Positions 1 through 12,446 are shown, numbered from the stretch's first letter. The stretch is 64,000 nucleotides of DNA from Hermatobates lingyangjiaoensis (GCA_026182355.1 JAPFBL010000049.1:4857001-4921000), one strand, 5' to 3'. Made by a program: numbers and translations. The notes: a model not told the origin generated them from the sequence alone.

Positions 1-362
1 GGTAGATCAAAGATGTGGCAAACTAACCGACCAAGTGGACCCTTTTTGCCTTAAAAGGGCAATTATATATATTAGTGAAGGTTGGTAGTAATCCTTCTTG
101 CAAACAAGTTTCTAAAAATTTTATGCCAATTTCATGCTTGGTTACCTTTTTTGAGAGTTTCTCTAATGTCCTACAGGCCCAAAAATCAACTGGCCCAAAC
201 ATTTCTTTTCATAACTACACATTCTAACACTATTTATATCTAACACTATATATATATATATATATCATATATATAACACTATATATAACACTATATATTA
301 GTTCTTAAATAGTGTAAATAGGGTCCACTTGGTCGGTGTGTTTGCCAGATCTTTGATCTACC
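1..362. mobile_element. MITE-like element with ~42-bp terminal inverted repeats
   Basis: The first ~45 bases (GGTAGATCAAAGATGTGGCA then ACCGACCAAGTGGACCC) reappear as a reverse complement at about 321-362, with only a few mismatches. The interior is AT-rich, with (TA)n-like tracts and no coding capacity. This is the structure of a short non-autonomous DNA element. The 5' end coincides with the window edge, so the true terminus and any target duplication cannot be seen. The superfamily is not assigned. Confidence 0.6.
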
Positions 363-514
363 CACCCTACTCTTCTAGCAACCATCTTCTAAGAGGGTTG
401 ACAGCTAGCGAATAGTTTTTTTTACTCTTTCTTACTGTACTCCTTTGTTTCACCAAACATCCCTTTCTGGTTATTAGTCCTTTCCTGCGCTTTCACCCTT
501 TTAAAATACCACTT

Positions 515-558
515 TTTAGTTATTTCACGTGTTTATGTGAAATCTTTATATATATATA
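515..558 (+). repeat. Short fragment shared with the 26.1-kb fold-back repeat
   Basis: The stretch around TTTCACGTGTTTATGTGAAA followed by TCTTTATATATA recurs almost exactly just outside the fold-back repeat at 26,130-26,160, and in a diverged form near 26,520-26,553. It contains a small palindrome (TTTCAC..GTGAAA). It is probably an end fragment of the same element family, later interrupted by the mariner-type MITE that starts at 559. Confidence 0.4.
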
Positions 559-1130
559 CAGGGTGTCCCGAAAAAATGTATACACAATTTAAATTATTGT
601 AATACTACAATAATTTATATTATAACTATAACTTTACATCATAACTATATTCATAGTTGTGATCGACCGCCATGTTAACTCATCAGAAATTACAGTATGC
701 TGTGAATTATAATCAATAGGATTAATTCAGTGATGTTTTTAACTCCACTGTGGCTGGTCTTATTTACTTGACCTTTTCAAGTACTTTTTCGGTCTTGATC
801 ATCATCAGTAAGAGAATGAGTTAATCTGAAATTTAATTTTTCCACTTAAAACATTTGTACAACCAAATGCAAATAATTAAGTTTGCATTTGGTTGTACCG
901 CATTAATTGATTACCCGCATTAATCAGCTTCAAAAAAATGGGTACATTTTTTTGTAAACCCTTGGCATTATCGGTAGTATGTAGAACAAAGCGGACTGCA
1001 GTTTGAGAACAGTTGGTGGCAAAACAATAAAATAATGTTTATTAATTAGTTTACATGGTTAAAAAAAATTACAATAAACATCTAAATTACAATAATTTAA
1101 AGTGTGTATACATTTTTTTGGGACACCCTG
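559..1130. mobile_element. Mariner-type MITE, 572 bp
   Basis: The termini are inverted repeats of about 40 bp starting CAGGGTGTCCC(G/A)AAAAAA and continuing TGTATACACA.TTTAAATT. The CAGGGTGTCCC start is typical of mariner/Tc1-superfamily termini. The element sits in a (TA)n tract, consistent with TA target choice: TA precedes the 5' end but TTTA follows the 3' end, so the duplication is imperfect or mutated. There is no transposase frame. It is inserted between a fold-back fragment and a minus-strand LINE relic. Confidence 0.75.
857..898. repeat. Perfect 17-bp hairpin inside the mariner MITE
   Basis: GTACAACCAAATGCAAA at 857-873 is the exact reverse complement of 882-898, separated by an 8-base AT loop. 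It could form a cruciform or an RNA hairpin. It has no termination or regulatory context that I can recognise. Confidence 0.8.
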
Positions 1131-3786
1131 TTTATATATATATGCGCTTATTTTTGTATATCACACCATTGGTATATATATCATCAGTATAACTGTAGCA
1201 GTAATAACATTTTTGAAAATCGAAAGTGTAGATTTCGTGTTACGAAATAATTTCTTACAGGAGAACATGGCTTTTGTTCCAATAACCAGTGGATCTCATT
1301 TATGGCCATCAGTTTATCAGACCTACTTACCTACTTCTACATTGAAGATTTAATGCAAAGTTGATTTAATTAAAAACTTGCAAATATTCCTATTTTGTCT
1401 GAAAAATGTCAGAATGATGTAAGAAAAAATGTCGTTTAAATTTTAATTTTATGATGTGGGATAATTTCATTTATTATTTTTCAAAGAGCGTTTTCAATTT
1501 TAAATTATGTTTTACAGTTTTGGTCTTTTATAAAATTATTATACTGAGAATTTTATGGCATTCTTGTGTTTTTTAAAAAATCACTTTTCTTTTCCTTTGT
1601 CAAGAATTCAATTTACTCTGAGCGAATGTTATATTTTTCTTGTGTGTTGTACTCTGTTATAAGGTTGCTTTAAATGAATATTAAGAAATAATATATTAGT
1701 ATTAGCCAGTTTTGCATGCTGAAATAAATTTCAAAGCCGGCTTTTCAGTATAATTGAAAACTTCTGTAGCTGGAAGCTTGAAATTTTGAGAATAATAGAT
1801 CTGGACTATTAGACTAGAATAGTAAAAAAATTGATATTTGTCAACAACATAAGACGAAAGAGTCCATTCCTCACCCTTCAATATTGCCCAAAGTAAATAT
1901 GATTCTAAAACAAAAAAATATTTTCATGATATTAAGTTTTGTTCATGAATGCAACATACAGATTTATTAGATCTTTTGTTAGACAAATCCGTCACACCAT
2001 GGAGAGCATCAGAAATTATATATTTATTGGCGTTGAATGTTTACATCTAAGAGTTTTATTATTTTGTATCGCATATTAAGTTGTTAAATTATTTAAGAAT
2101 TCTTCATTAAACCTCTAAACATCATTTTTATTTCATTGGATTAACTCAAATAAATTCTGTGTCAATGGAAACAATGTAAATAAATGTAAAAAAAAAAAGA
2201 TTATAACAAGTAAACCATTAATCCAAGTTCAATATTCAATTTTTATAGTTTTATTGTTCTTTGTCGTAATTGAAATTTCATAATTTTTTTTGTAAATTGC
2301 TGATTTTCTGAACAATTATTTTTTGAAAAATTTCATTGGTTTTTAATAAGCTACTTACCGTCAAAATGGCGCTAAAGCAAATTTACGTTTTCTGAAAACA
2401 GAGAATGTACTATAACGCCCCTTTTGTGAATGTAATTTTGAACAAAATTATCTATCTCAATTTATCCTTCATTCCCCCAGTAGGGCCATGCAGACCTACA
2501 ATAGGCTTTATTTCCACAGGTTCATTGAACTAGGGACTACAAAGGCCACTTGCCTTACCTGCAACTGAGCAGGTTCGGTAGGACCATTGATCCAGAGTTT
2601 AGTCCGAAATTCTTAAAACAAGTCGGTACTACGGGCGGTGGGGGCTACTGGAGGGTTTACTCTCCAGCCCGCTTCAGAGGTCGGACTCCTTGTGGCTGTT
2701 GGTTCTCATCCAAGATGGGTAGATCCTTGTGGTCGCTGTGTGAGAAGCAGTAATTTCTTAGTCGGATGCCTGCTTAGCATACCGGTAAGCTAGAGACCCC
2801 AAACCCCTAGTAGACCATGAACTCAGCTGAATGGACTGGACAGCTGGTACTTGCTTTATAGACGCTTTGGCTTTTGATAGGATCTCAGAGTAGGGACGAT
2901 TAGTTCCACCCCTCTCTCGAACTCTTTAGTTTACGAACAGGGAGACCTTAAAGGCTCTCAAGCACTTATAAACACGGACCAGGTGGCGTTTAGGCAAGGA
3001 GAGATTTGCAATATCTCTATGAGTCGTTCACTATGGTACTAAAGACTCCCCATAATGAGGCCCTGATGGGTCAAATAAACTATCATTGCAAGCCTTCTTC
3101 CCGGGGTAACGGGTATTTCCCTCTTCGGAGAGGGTCGACCGAGTTCTCATGATCTTGTGGTAGTTAAGCCTACATAGTCAGTCAACTCATCTTCCACAGA
3201 ATTTTCTATTTTTAGGTATAGTTTCATTTTGATCCGTTAAACGGTATGGCTTGTATCATTGGTATGGCACTCATAAGCTTTCAAATTGAATTATAAGTCA
3301 ACATTTTTAGATTTAATTGGAAGAAAAAATATTTCCTGTTGTTTTAAAAATCTGAGGTTATTTTTCATTTATTGCTTTTGTAGCCTCAAAGATAATGCCA
3401 AAATTTCAAGACTCTAGAATTAGTAGTTTAGGAGAAAAAAAGTATTATATAAAAACAGGTTTTTGGCAAAAAATGTGACTTTTCCATCATGGATACTTGC
3501 TCCCAAACAATAGGGCTCATCTACAGTATGAGGCCTATTTTTCTGTAAAATATCAACTTTATGCATCAAAAATAAGATTTATGCATCAAGAATGAAGATT
3601 CTGGACCGTCGTGTGTCCACAAACTTTCATACATACTCGTACTCACCTCCCACTCAACCACATACATACATACATCATCGAAAAAACTTCATAAAACGAC
3701 TTCTGGGAGCTCAAATCATGTGTTTCCATCAAAATCTCGTGATCTAATTTTTTCATGTTCACTACACTTTACTTATAGTAAAGTAA
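1131..3786 (-). mobile_element. LINE-derived relic (dominant repeat family), minus strand, with a GC-rich insertion
   Basis: This matches the complete family copies at 10.45-12.07 and 19.14-20.77 kb, in minus orientation. Its 5' palindromic block lies near 3,770-3,786. Its RT-thumb remnant lies at about 1,150-1,330, where the antisense frame reads as an 83-aa shadow. The element is interrupted by a GC-richer segment at 2,465-3,195 and is adjoined or truncated at its 3' side by the mariner MITE. No intact ORF remains. A CA-type microsatellite near 3,660 matches the GT/CA-rich stretch found near the 5' end of most copies. Confidence 0.6.
2465..3195. other. GC-richer insertion of unknown origin inside a LINE relic
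   Basis: Homology to the LINE family stops after ATCTATCTCAA near 2,460 and resumes at about 3,183 with CAACTCATCTTCCACAG. The two flanks look like a diverged duplication of some 16 bases. The inserted ~0.7 kb is visibly richer in G+C than the surroundings, lacks long frames (longest ~67 aa) and has no second copy in the window. I considered rRNA, mitochondrial DNA and LINE 5' UTR and could not support any of them. Confidence 0.5.
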
Positions 3787-4112
3787 AAAAAAATCATATT
3801 TCAATTACTGCAAAGAGCAATAAAGTTATAAAATCTGAATATTCATTCTGGACTAATGGATCATCTGCCATACTTGGATTTCTTTACATTTATATATTTA
3901 TTTAAATCTATTTATTACATCTATTTATTTATAGATGTAGAGCTTCTTGTGTTTATGAATCATATTATCTGTGGGTAATATTGAAGTATGAGGAATGGAT
4001 TCTTTCGTTCTAATTTACAGAAGGAGTACTAATTTTAAGCTAATTCTTCAAGGTGTTTCGAAGTTTGATATTATGTTTACTTGCAGTAAAGTTGAGTGTA
4101 GGCCACTCTAGA
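3787..4112 (+). mobile_element. LINE-derived relic, 3' portion, plus strand
   Basis: The sequence resumes family homology in plus orientation (TTTCAATTACTGCAAAGAGC, then the TGGACTAATGGATCA region). It ends in the family 3' tail, AGTAAAGTTGAGTGTAGGCC followed by ACTCTAGATATTTTT. It abuts the minus-strand copy head to head at the palindromic block. The RT-thumb part is deleted. Confidence 0.55.
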
Positions 4113-7100
4113 TATTTTTAAATTGTTTGTTTTCTACCTTATTCCCTGTGACCGGTCGTGCATACGGCAATATTGTTGGTTTCCAACCTTTTCTACACCA
4201 GTGCGCTTTATTTCCTGTCTTTTCAATCTTGATGACGGTTTAAACCGAAAATTAAAGACTGTAAGTATTCGTTTTTAATTTATCTATTGAACTTAAAATA
4301 ATTTATTAATTAAACTTTATTTGTCCGTTTCTGATCAATTTTTCATCGTAAAAGTGTGTATATAGATACTTAAGTAACTCCCACAAATGAAAAATAGGGG
4401 ATTAAATTTACACTTAATCTATCAGAAAAGGAGGTAAAAAAAGTTCTTTGTTCATTCATGTTTTTAAAAATTATTCAATTTACTGAGAGGAAGCAAAAAA
4501 AATAGGTATTTATGTCTTCTGAAAGAAAATGAATAATTATTAAAGCACATTCATAAAGAGCGGTTGTAAGAGTTAAATCAACAATAGCCCAAGTCTTTTT
4601 AAATTGGATGTAATTGTATTTGAAATGTTAAACACATTAAGACTAGTTGTAATTTAATAGGGATAGCATAGTGTCTGCTGCTAATTTCCATACTACCTTA
4701 AACCAAATTAAGTAATCTGTTTTTCTTTTTTTTTTTTATTTGATTTCACTTACTCTCAGACAACATGTAATAATAAGGCCCTAGAGTATTAATACCCTAT
4801 TCTTTATTCTTGGTGAGGTACTTGAATATGATAGTTGAGTGGTCGATAAAGGTATTAGCAAGAAAAGGAACAATAGGGTAGCCAAGACAAACGAGTAACA
4901 AAAAAGGTAAACAAAGAAATTAAGAAGTAAAATATGACCAACGGTCATAGTCATGTTGAATACTCATGATCAGCAAAGAGAAGCAAATTGGTCGTGATTA
5001 TGAATTGGATATTTAACACCCTACCGTTGGCGTTCTTGGTAATATGGATCATCCAATGGATAGTAACAATAGGATGGTTGTGCCTTGACCGATAGAGGCC
5101 CTATGACAATTCATATGTGTGAATTCAAGACGTGTGTATTTTTCATATGTTATTCAAATTACATTATCCATCTCCAGATTTACTGCTTTAATTTTGCCAG
5201 TGTTTTTAAGTTATTAGCAAAAATCGTTGAATGCCTATATTGAACAGGAGATAAAATATTTATTTACTTCTGTGTTTGGGAGAGAGAAGAACTTGAGAAA
5301 ATTTGTCATAAAGTGGCGAGGAACAGATAAATGTTTGCTGCGTGTTTGTCTCGGGTAAGACTGTGTTTAACTCACCTCTGATTGGTCTTTACACATCCAT
5401 GAAGGGGGAAGGATGTCTGGAGAAGGGTTGAGAGGGGTGGGATTAATGTTTAAGGAGTGAGGGTGATAGAAGCACGGGATTGGTGGAACGTGTCATATTG
5501 AAGGAGGAGGAGGTGTGCGAGTAAATGTAGCAAGAAGAAACATCTGGTGTGTGAACCAGGCATCATTAAACTACCACTAGGATGTGTAAGATTAGAGTCC
5601 GGAGAAACACGAGTCATAAACAAAGTTAGAAGTGTTGTTAAATACCAACCCCTGTTTTCATAGGGGATGGAAAAGTGGGGTTAAGATTACATTTCCTAAT
5701 ACAATTCATAATATAGAGGGATATATGTGGAAGAAATATGTATAACTATACTTACGAGGAATTGGGAAGCAGAAACTAACCAGTTAAACCATTCTTCTGT
5801 TTCAAGGTATTGCCGAGTGTAGCTGGACCTCTATTTCATATATTACCGGGTGTTGCCAAACATCCATTTCAAACTATAGTCTGGTTTTGATTTTTTCTTT
5901 CCAGGATATTCCAAGACGTTGTCAGGAGTCGTATTTATGTTCCGCAAGTGTATCTAGCTTACCATATATCTGAGTACTTTTAACACTATTTAAAAGTACC
6001 TGGAAGTGTGGCTATTCTATAAGGTTTGTTTATAAGGGAAGTTTTTGATACTATCTGGAGATATCATTATTCCATAAAGTTCTTTCGTTAAGACTAAGGA
6101 GGTTTTAAACATCTTAGTATTTGAATCATTTATACGAAAGTGTGTCTACAAGATAATAAAATATTATTGGAGCAGAAGAACGAAACATTGCAAAAAATGA
6201 ACTTTCAAGGAGTTACCTGAATGTATATTACAAGGATGTTTGAAAATTACAGTGTTTGGTTCGTTTCATCCAGAATGTTAATCAAACACGCGTATAGTGT
6301 AAATATTTATAAATGTTTACCGCTGTTAATACTTCTCAAGTTTGATGTAGGTTCTTTATTAAAGATTTAATTACAATATATTAATTAGGTCTTGGCATGA
6401 GTTAAGATGGAGAAATTGAAAATAAGATCATACTATTCAATTAACTACTCTCTCTGTATTTTCCTCAAAGCTGCGAAATAATTAATTTACGATCTAGTAT
6501 ATGTTACAGTAATAAAGTATTTGGACTGATTTATAGACAATTTCAAATAATACTATTACTAATAATGCTCCATACAATATATTATACCGGTCAGATATTA
6601 ATTAGCGTGATTAACTCAAATAATTCAGGAATTGCAGATTCCACGCAATTTTAATCACTAAATATAACGCTTTATATTAACACATTATTAAGTTTTAAGT
6701 CTAGCATGATGTCTGGTGTCTACTGCTGAAGACCAATACTGCTTTGACACTGATTGATGATATTGTGACTCTCCCACCAAAGTTTAAATCTTTTTTCCTT
6801 ACGTCAAGACGTATGTCTGCCGTTAACTCTTAAAATTAATGCATACTTTTCATGGTGAAGAGCGACTTTCTGTATAACTGGTGCTGCACCCTGGTAAGAG
6901 TAAACAACCCTGGGTTAATAGCATAGTCTTAAGTAAACAATGAGGGAGGTATCGTATTCTGATTCAGTGTTTTTATTTTTCTAACTACTTCTCAATTAGT
7001 CAATGTTCGATTTCCCGTGGACCCCTTGCAATATGGCGTGTGCGTTGATCGCCCATTAGGATTCATTATTTCTCGTTAAGGGTGGGGATGATTCCATCAA

Positions 7101-7915
7101 GGGGCTGAAATGGCTATGCCTATTATTAATGTTAAGTATTTATCCCATAAGTATAATCCCCTAACAGTGACAGCATTAGACAAAAGTGCAGATCAATTTG
7201 GCCCACTGTCATACACTCATTGCTCCTAGAGATCAGTTTCCCGTATGATCCCATTCCTAGTACTCACTGCCGTTCCAGCTCTCCTGTACAGCTGTATACT
7301 GTATTAGTGTGCCAGCAGCTTAATATTCTCTTGAAGCCAAACAATGTCTAACGTATATGTCTACTGGCGTTTCTTTCTATACTATTTCCCCATGTGCTAC
7401 AAATTCCTTGTTGACGGACATCATAATATCTTGTCTAATCTCAGAGAGGGTAGGGATTACTTCGTCTATGACTGTTGTGTAGGCTTCCTTCGTAATCAGT
7501 CATCGGTACATCCCATATGTAGACCAGGTAATTTGCCTGTGTATGTATACAGGCGATTATAACCTCCTAACTTAATGTCGGAGCGAATACCCTCAACGCT
7601 TCATAGATGGAGCAATTAGAACCTTAATGCACAAAACATACAACATCGCATCAAAATGGGAAATATTCAGCTCAAACATTAATAGAAAAAAAAAACATTT
7701 GTTGAAAACGTTTATTCTAATGACAATTTGGATCGCATTTTGCTAATTTTTTCATTTAAGAAAAGAAAAACAAATTAATGAGGATATATAAATAATAACA
7801 CATAACGTTTATTATAAAAATCAGTATTTAGAACAGCACAAGATGAAGAAAGAGCATTAAACGATATTATAAGGAACAATATGAAGTGCAAAAACATATA
7901 TTAAAAATTAACACT
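4113..7915. other. Unassigned intergenic stretch
   Basis: I see no gene or element that I can name. A G-rich patch at about 5,380-5,560 and a moderately GC-rich block at 6,870-7,570 stand out from the AT-rich background. On the minus strand of the second block (about 7,330-7,560) short protein-like stretches occur, broken by stops and shifts, but I could not match them to a family. It may hold very old element debris. Confidence 0.4.
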
Positions 7916-7919
7916 GCTC

Positions 7920-9050
7920 CCTTACTATAAAATCCCACCTGTGAGGAGCCTACTTATAAAATGTACTAACCAAGTCAAAAGCTCGCCTTTAAAGCAATCA
8001 AATCTATTGTCAAAACCATGTAAGAAAAATTGTCCCTTTAAGATAATTTTTAATTTAAGATGCCGGATAATTTCATTTATTATTTTTAAAAGAATTTTTT
8101 TCAATTCTAAATAATCTTCTACATTTTTGGTCTTTTATCAAATTAATATATTAGGAATTTTATGGAATGCTAGAATTTTTTAAAAACTCACTTTTCTTTC
8201 CCTTATTCAATAATGATAAAAAACTAATTTACTCTGAGCGAATGCTATTTTTTCCCACGTGATGTACTCCGTTATAAGTTTGCTGTAAATGTATTGAGAA
8301 AAAATATATTGGTAATTAGCAACTTTTGCATTCTTAAATCAAGTTCAAAGCCCACTTTTCTGTATAATTTTAAATTTAAAAGCTGGAAGCTTGAAATTTT
8401 TAAAAATAATGGTATGAACTACTAGACTAGAATAGTGAAAAAACTGGGTATTAGTCGAAAACATAGAAGCTCTTCTATAGGACGAAAAAGTTTATTCCAC
8501 AAACTTCAGTATTACCCAAAAATAATGTCATTCATAAACATAAAAAAAAATCAGCATCTGATATTAAGCTTTGTAGAATGGTGCAATATATAGATCGATT
8601 AGAACATTTTGTTAGACAAACCCATCAAACCATGAAAAGAATCAGAAATTACATGTTTGATATGCTCTATTGTCGTTGATTTTTTACACAAGAATTTTAT
8701 TCTTCTTGCATAACATATAAGTCGTTAAATCATTTCAAAATTTTCATTATACCTCCAAACATTATATGTATTATTTCGGTGAATTTACTCAAACAATTTC
8801 TAAGTCAATGTAAACAATGTAAAAAAAATATCAAAAATATCAAAATGACAAATATCAAAAAAGAATCAAAAAATTCGACAAGTATAGCAAGTGTATCCCT
8901 TAGTCTAGGATAAACAAACAGTTTTTATAGCTTTATTGCTCTTTACCATGATTGAAATTTCATGAATTTTTATTTTGTAATTGCTAATTTTTTGTTCCAT
9001 TTTTGGTCGAATCTTCATAGTTTTTCAACGATCCTAAAACTATGATGTAA
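7920..9050 (-). mobile_element. LINE-derived relic, minus strand, ends at a Helitron 5' end
   Basis: Blocks such as ATAATTTCATTTATTATTTT, the ACATTTTTGGTCTTTTATCA segment and TCTAAGTCAATGTAAACAAT match other minus-strand family copies in the same order. The expected distal (5') part of the element is missing and is replaced abruptly at 9,051 by the TC terminus of a Helitron. Confidence 0.55.
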
Positions 9051-9184
9051 TCTATATAAATAAAATAATGATTTTGTCTGTACATTGCTTAGACTGACTC
9101 ATTTCAAGTTTTCTTTACGTTTCATACATTGGAAAAACCGAATCCACCCTTAGAAAAATTTCTGTCGGTTTGTCTGTTTGTCCG

Positions 9185-9490
9185 CAAAACTTTGTCACAA
9201 GTAAACTCGGTTACCATAAGACATATAAAGCTGAAACTTTTACAGTAGATTTGTGTAGGTCCAACTTAAAATATAGGCTTTGAATTTATTGGAAATTCAA
9301 CGGAGAAGTGAAGTTATGGACGTTTAAAGCAAAAACGTTTGTCACAAGTAAACTCAGCCACCATAAGACATGGTGAGCTGAAACATTGACACTGGATTTG
9401 TGTATGCCTAACTTAAAATACGGGCTCTAAATAGATTCATAATTTAGTACAGAAACGAAGTTATAGGGCTTTAAGCGTATTTTCCTAACT
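9185..9490 (+). repeat. Two diverged ~150-bp tandem units in the Helitron left region
   Basis: The unit beginning GTCACAAGTAAACTC and containing CCATAAGACAT, AGCTGAAAC, GATTTGTGTA and AACTTAAAATA occurs at about 9,193-9,340 and again at 9,341-9,490, with clear substitutions. Such subterminal direct repeats are common in Helitrons. No coding role is seen. Confidence 0.6.
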
Positions 9491-9559
9491 TCAAAGACAA
9501 GTTTATTTTGAAAATACACAGGTGTGGCAAGTAGGTATTGTTAGTTGATTGTAATTTTA

Positions 9560-10270
9560 TTGGAGCATATGAATATATTGCGTATGTAACATCTTTGAAA
9601 AGGTGTTTCCCAGAGTTGAGGATGTACTATCTATTACGAATAAATAGTTTTGTAAACGAGCAATTCTCAACTCTTAATATGACAGGCAGGAAAAATCAAC
9701 AAACCAGTTCTTACGCTATATCATACCGAGGAAGGAACTTACTAGTCAGTAAAGAGACTTCATTAGTGATGAAGAGGCAGTTCATTATCTAATTGAATTT
9801 CTTGACTTTGAATCTATTTCTCCTGGACTGCCTGCTTATGAGTAAGTAGGTGCACCAATGATGCTGCAATTTATAGCAGTAACAAATTTCATGTTACGAA
9901 ACATGAGTGCCCCAAAAACTGTGCAACGGGACACGACTCTGAGTTCGTGCTCTACACAGATATGCCATAAGGCAGACATAATGACTGGATGTGGTATTGG
10001 GGTCTGTGTGTATACCACGCATACCATTGATTCCGAGCCACTGTCTGTTTCCGTTGAAATGATTGCAAAGTCCCGTCAGAGTCTATTTCGCAATGACGTT
10101 AACTAAGTCGCAAAGGGAGACTTTATCTAATGCAGGAATTCAAGTTAGCGAAACCAAGTTTTTCTCACATGGTCAACTGTAGTTTACTTGCTCAATAGTC
10201 AGACGTTTCAACTGATTGTTATTCCATGAACCTGAAGGACAGACAGCTAATGTGGTGTGTACAGAGGCAT
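9560..10270 (+). pseudogene. Helitron Pif1-like helicase C-terminal fragment, broken
   Basis: Conceptual translation across frames gives, in the correct order, landmarks of the Helitron helicase C-terminus. There is an EFLDFESISPGLPAYE stretch at about 9,795-9,843, corresponding to the conserved EFLNS..PSGLPPH region, then VGAP.ML, then FFSHGQL near 10,160. It finishes with PEGQTANVV near 10,235, corresponding to the usual TPEGKTKNVVY end. In functional elements this protein unwinds DNA during rolling-circle transposition. Stops and shifts occur throughout, Walker A and the Rep nuclease are absent, and the longest open frames are only ~84 aa. Confidence 0.6.
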
Positions 10271-10447
10271 TTGTTTAACACTGTACTAATAATGGTATTT
10301 TCTACTATTCTATAATTTCTAATTATAGTATTAGTACAATACTATAATTGATATTTTGGAATACCAAGTATAATAGAATTTTTGATTCTGCCAAAGACGG
10401 GTATGTTTGATAGTCTCTCATAAAAATGTAATCTCTCACGAGCCCTT

Positions 10448-12075
10448 ATATTACTTTACTATAAGTAAAGTATAGTGATCGTGAAAAAATTCGATCTCGA
10501 GATTTTGACGGAATTACATGTTTTGAGGTCCCAGAAGTCGTTTTATGACGTTTTTACGATGATGTCTGTGTGTGCGTGGGTGGGTGGGTGGGTGCGTGTG
10601 TTAGCATTGCTTGTTACCACGCTACGGTCCAGAATCTTTGATGGATCAAGTTCATATTTTACACAAAAATGGGCCCCATTTAGTCGAAGATTCCTATTGT
10701 TTGGGAAGAATTATGCATGATGGGAAAGTCACTTTTTTTGCCAAAAACCGTTTTTTTAAAACATTTATTTCTCCTAAACTGATAACCCTAGAGTTTTGAA
10801 ATTTTGACATTATCTTTGAAGTTACAAATGCAACAAACGAAAAATATATTCAGAATTTTAAGACAACAGGAAATATTTTTTTTTTCAATAAAATGTAAAA
10901 ATTTTGACTTATAATTCAATCTCAAACCTTGTGAGAGCGATACAAGCCATACTGTTTGACGGATCAAAATGAAACTATGCCTACAAATAGAACATTATAT
11001 GGCGAATGAGTTGAGATATTTTTTTTTGAAATTACTTTCGCTAAAGGGGCGTTACAGTACGATTTGTGTTTTCAGAAAATGATTTTTTGACGCTAAACGG
11101 CTCGTTAAAAAATAATGAAAATTTGACCAAAAATTGAAACAAAAAATTAGCAATTCACAAAAAAAAGATCATGAAGTTTTAATTACGGGAAAGAGCATAA
11201 CGATATAAAAACTCTTTGTTTATTCTAGACTAAGAGATCACCTGCTATACTTTTCGAATTTTTTGTATTTTTTTACATTGTTTACATTGACTTAGAAATT
11301 TTTTGAGCGAATCCACTGAGATAAACTTGATGTTTCTAATGGAAAAATGAAAATATATTATTGACTTATAAGAGATGTAAGAGGAATAATATTGTGCAGG
11401 TAAATGATAACACTCATTAAAAAAAAATTCGTATATATGTTATTTGACAAAGGGGAAGGAAAATGATCTTATTAAATACTAAGAAGCCATAAAATTCCCA
11501 GTATAATAATTCTGTTAAAAACCAGAAATGTAAAAGATAATTAAAATATTAATCTTTCGTTTAGAGATTAATAACTGTAATTATCGTACATCTTTAATTA
11601 ACAAATCACCTTAAAACAACATTTTCTTCGCTGTTTAAGAAGTTTTTCAGAGAAAAAAAGAGTATTTTACTGTTTCAAATTTGAAAATTTTACATTAATA
11701 TTCAATGTAGAAGGATGTCAAGTAAACGATGTAAGAAATCTACTGGCTATTTGAACAATAGCCATGTTCTCCTTGTAGGATAATATTTCGTTTCAAGAAA
11801 TGTTCACATTGGTTTTTCAAAATGTTTATTACTGCTGTAGTTATACTAATGAAATTATTTGCAAATAATAAATTATTGTGATGTACAAAAATAAGCTTAT
11901 AAATTGATATGTCCTTCAATCACTATCTGTACTACCTCAGGAATGACAGGCTAATAATTATATCCCATTTAGATGTTTACGTTATGCTTAAATGAGACGT
12001 TATGTTTTATATACTCAAGAAATTTGACATTAAGTTACTTATAGTAAAGTAGAGTGTAGGCCACTCCAGATTTTT
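10448..12075 (+). mobile_element. LINE-derived relic, complete copy, plus strand
   Basis: This is one of the two reference copies. It starts with the palindrome ACTTTACTATAAGTAAAGT and TATAGTGATCGTG and carries a G/T-rich microsatellite at ~10,560-10,600. It continues through a long non-coding part to the decayed RT-thumb region (~11,735-11,870) and ends GTTACTTATAGTAAAGTAGA, then GTGTAGGCCACTCCAGATTT. It is nearly identical, including the diagnostic GTAGAGTG tail variant, to the inverted copy at 19,143-20,772. There is no ORF above ~80 aa. The thumb frame is more decayed here than in the 24.7- or 56.8-kb copies. Confidence 0.7.
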
Positions 12076-12396
12076 TTTACTTTACTATAAGTAAAGTATA
12101 GTGATCATGAAGAAACTCTACAAGGTCAGATAAACTATGTAGGAGATCGACGGGCTATTGGAGCAAAAGCCATGCTCTCTTGTAGGAGTTTATTTCGTAT
12201 AAGGAAATTTTCACTTGTGCTTTTAATAATGTTATTACTGGTGTAGTTATACCAATGATTGTATATCCATTAATTGTGTGACATATAAAAAAGGCTTTTA
12301 TATTCATAAGTGGATCAATCACTATCTGTTCTACCTCAGGAATGAAAGACTAATAAACATCTCCCATTTAGACGTTTATATTATGTTTAAATGAGT

Positions 12397-12446
<50 letters not shown>

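Larger units (their letters stand above)
9051..10290 (+). mobile_element. Helitron remnant (5' TC end plus decayed helicase)
   Basis: The left end, preceded by host A, begins TCTATATAAATAAAATAATG and runs into a TTTGTCTGT stretch, which is typical of animal Helitron 5' ends. A decayed Pif1-type helicase lies downstream in the same orientation. A hairpin plus CTRRT right end was looked for between 10,280 and 10,440 and not found with confidence, so the 3' boundary is approximate. Part of its left region recurs inverted at 17,115-17,290. Confidence 0.6.

Noticed and set aside
1102..1353. 83-aa plus-strand frame that resembles other frames in the window (24,654-24,872 and 56,762-57,019 on the minus strand)
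   Set aside because: The recurrence looked like a conserved small protein, but in every case it is antisense to the LINE RT-thumb remnant, which has the better protein match.
2465..3195. GC-rich block considered as rRNA or mitochondrial insertion
   Set aside because: I could not recognise any conserved rRNA helix sequence, and arthropod mitochondrial DNA is normally AT-rich; left as unknown.
6870..7570. Possible minus-strand coding remnant with protein-like stretches
   Set aside because: No motif or family could be named and stops are frequent; reported only as unassigned.
10300..10370. AT-rich hairpin around TATAATTTCTAATTATAGTA considered as the right end of the 9.05-kb Helitron
   Set aside because: It lacks GC-rich stem plus a CTRRT end at the correct distance, so the boundary was left open.
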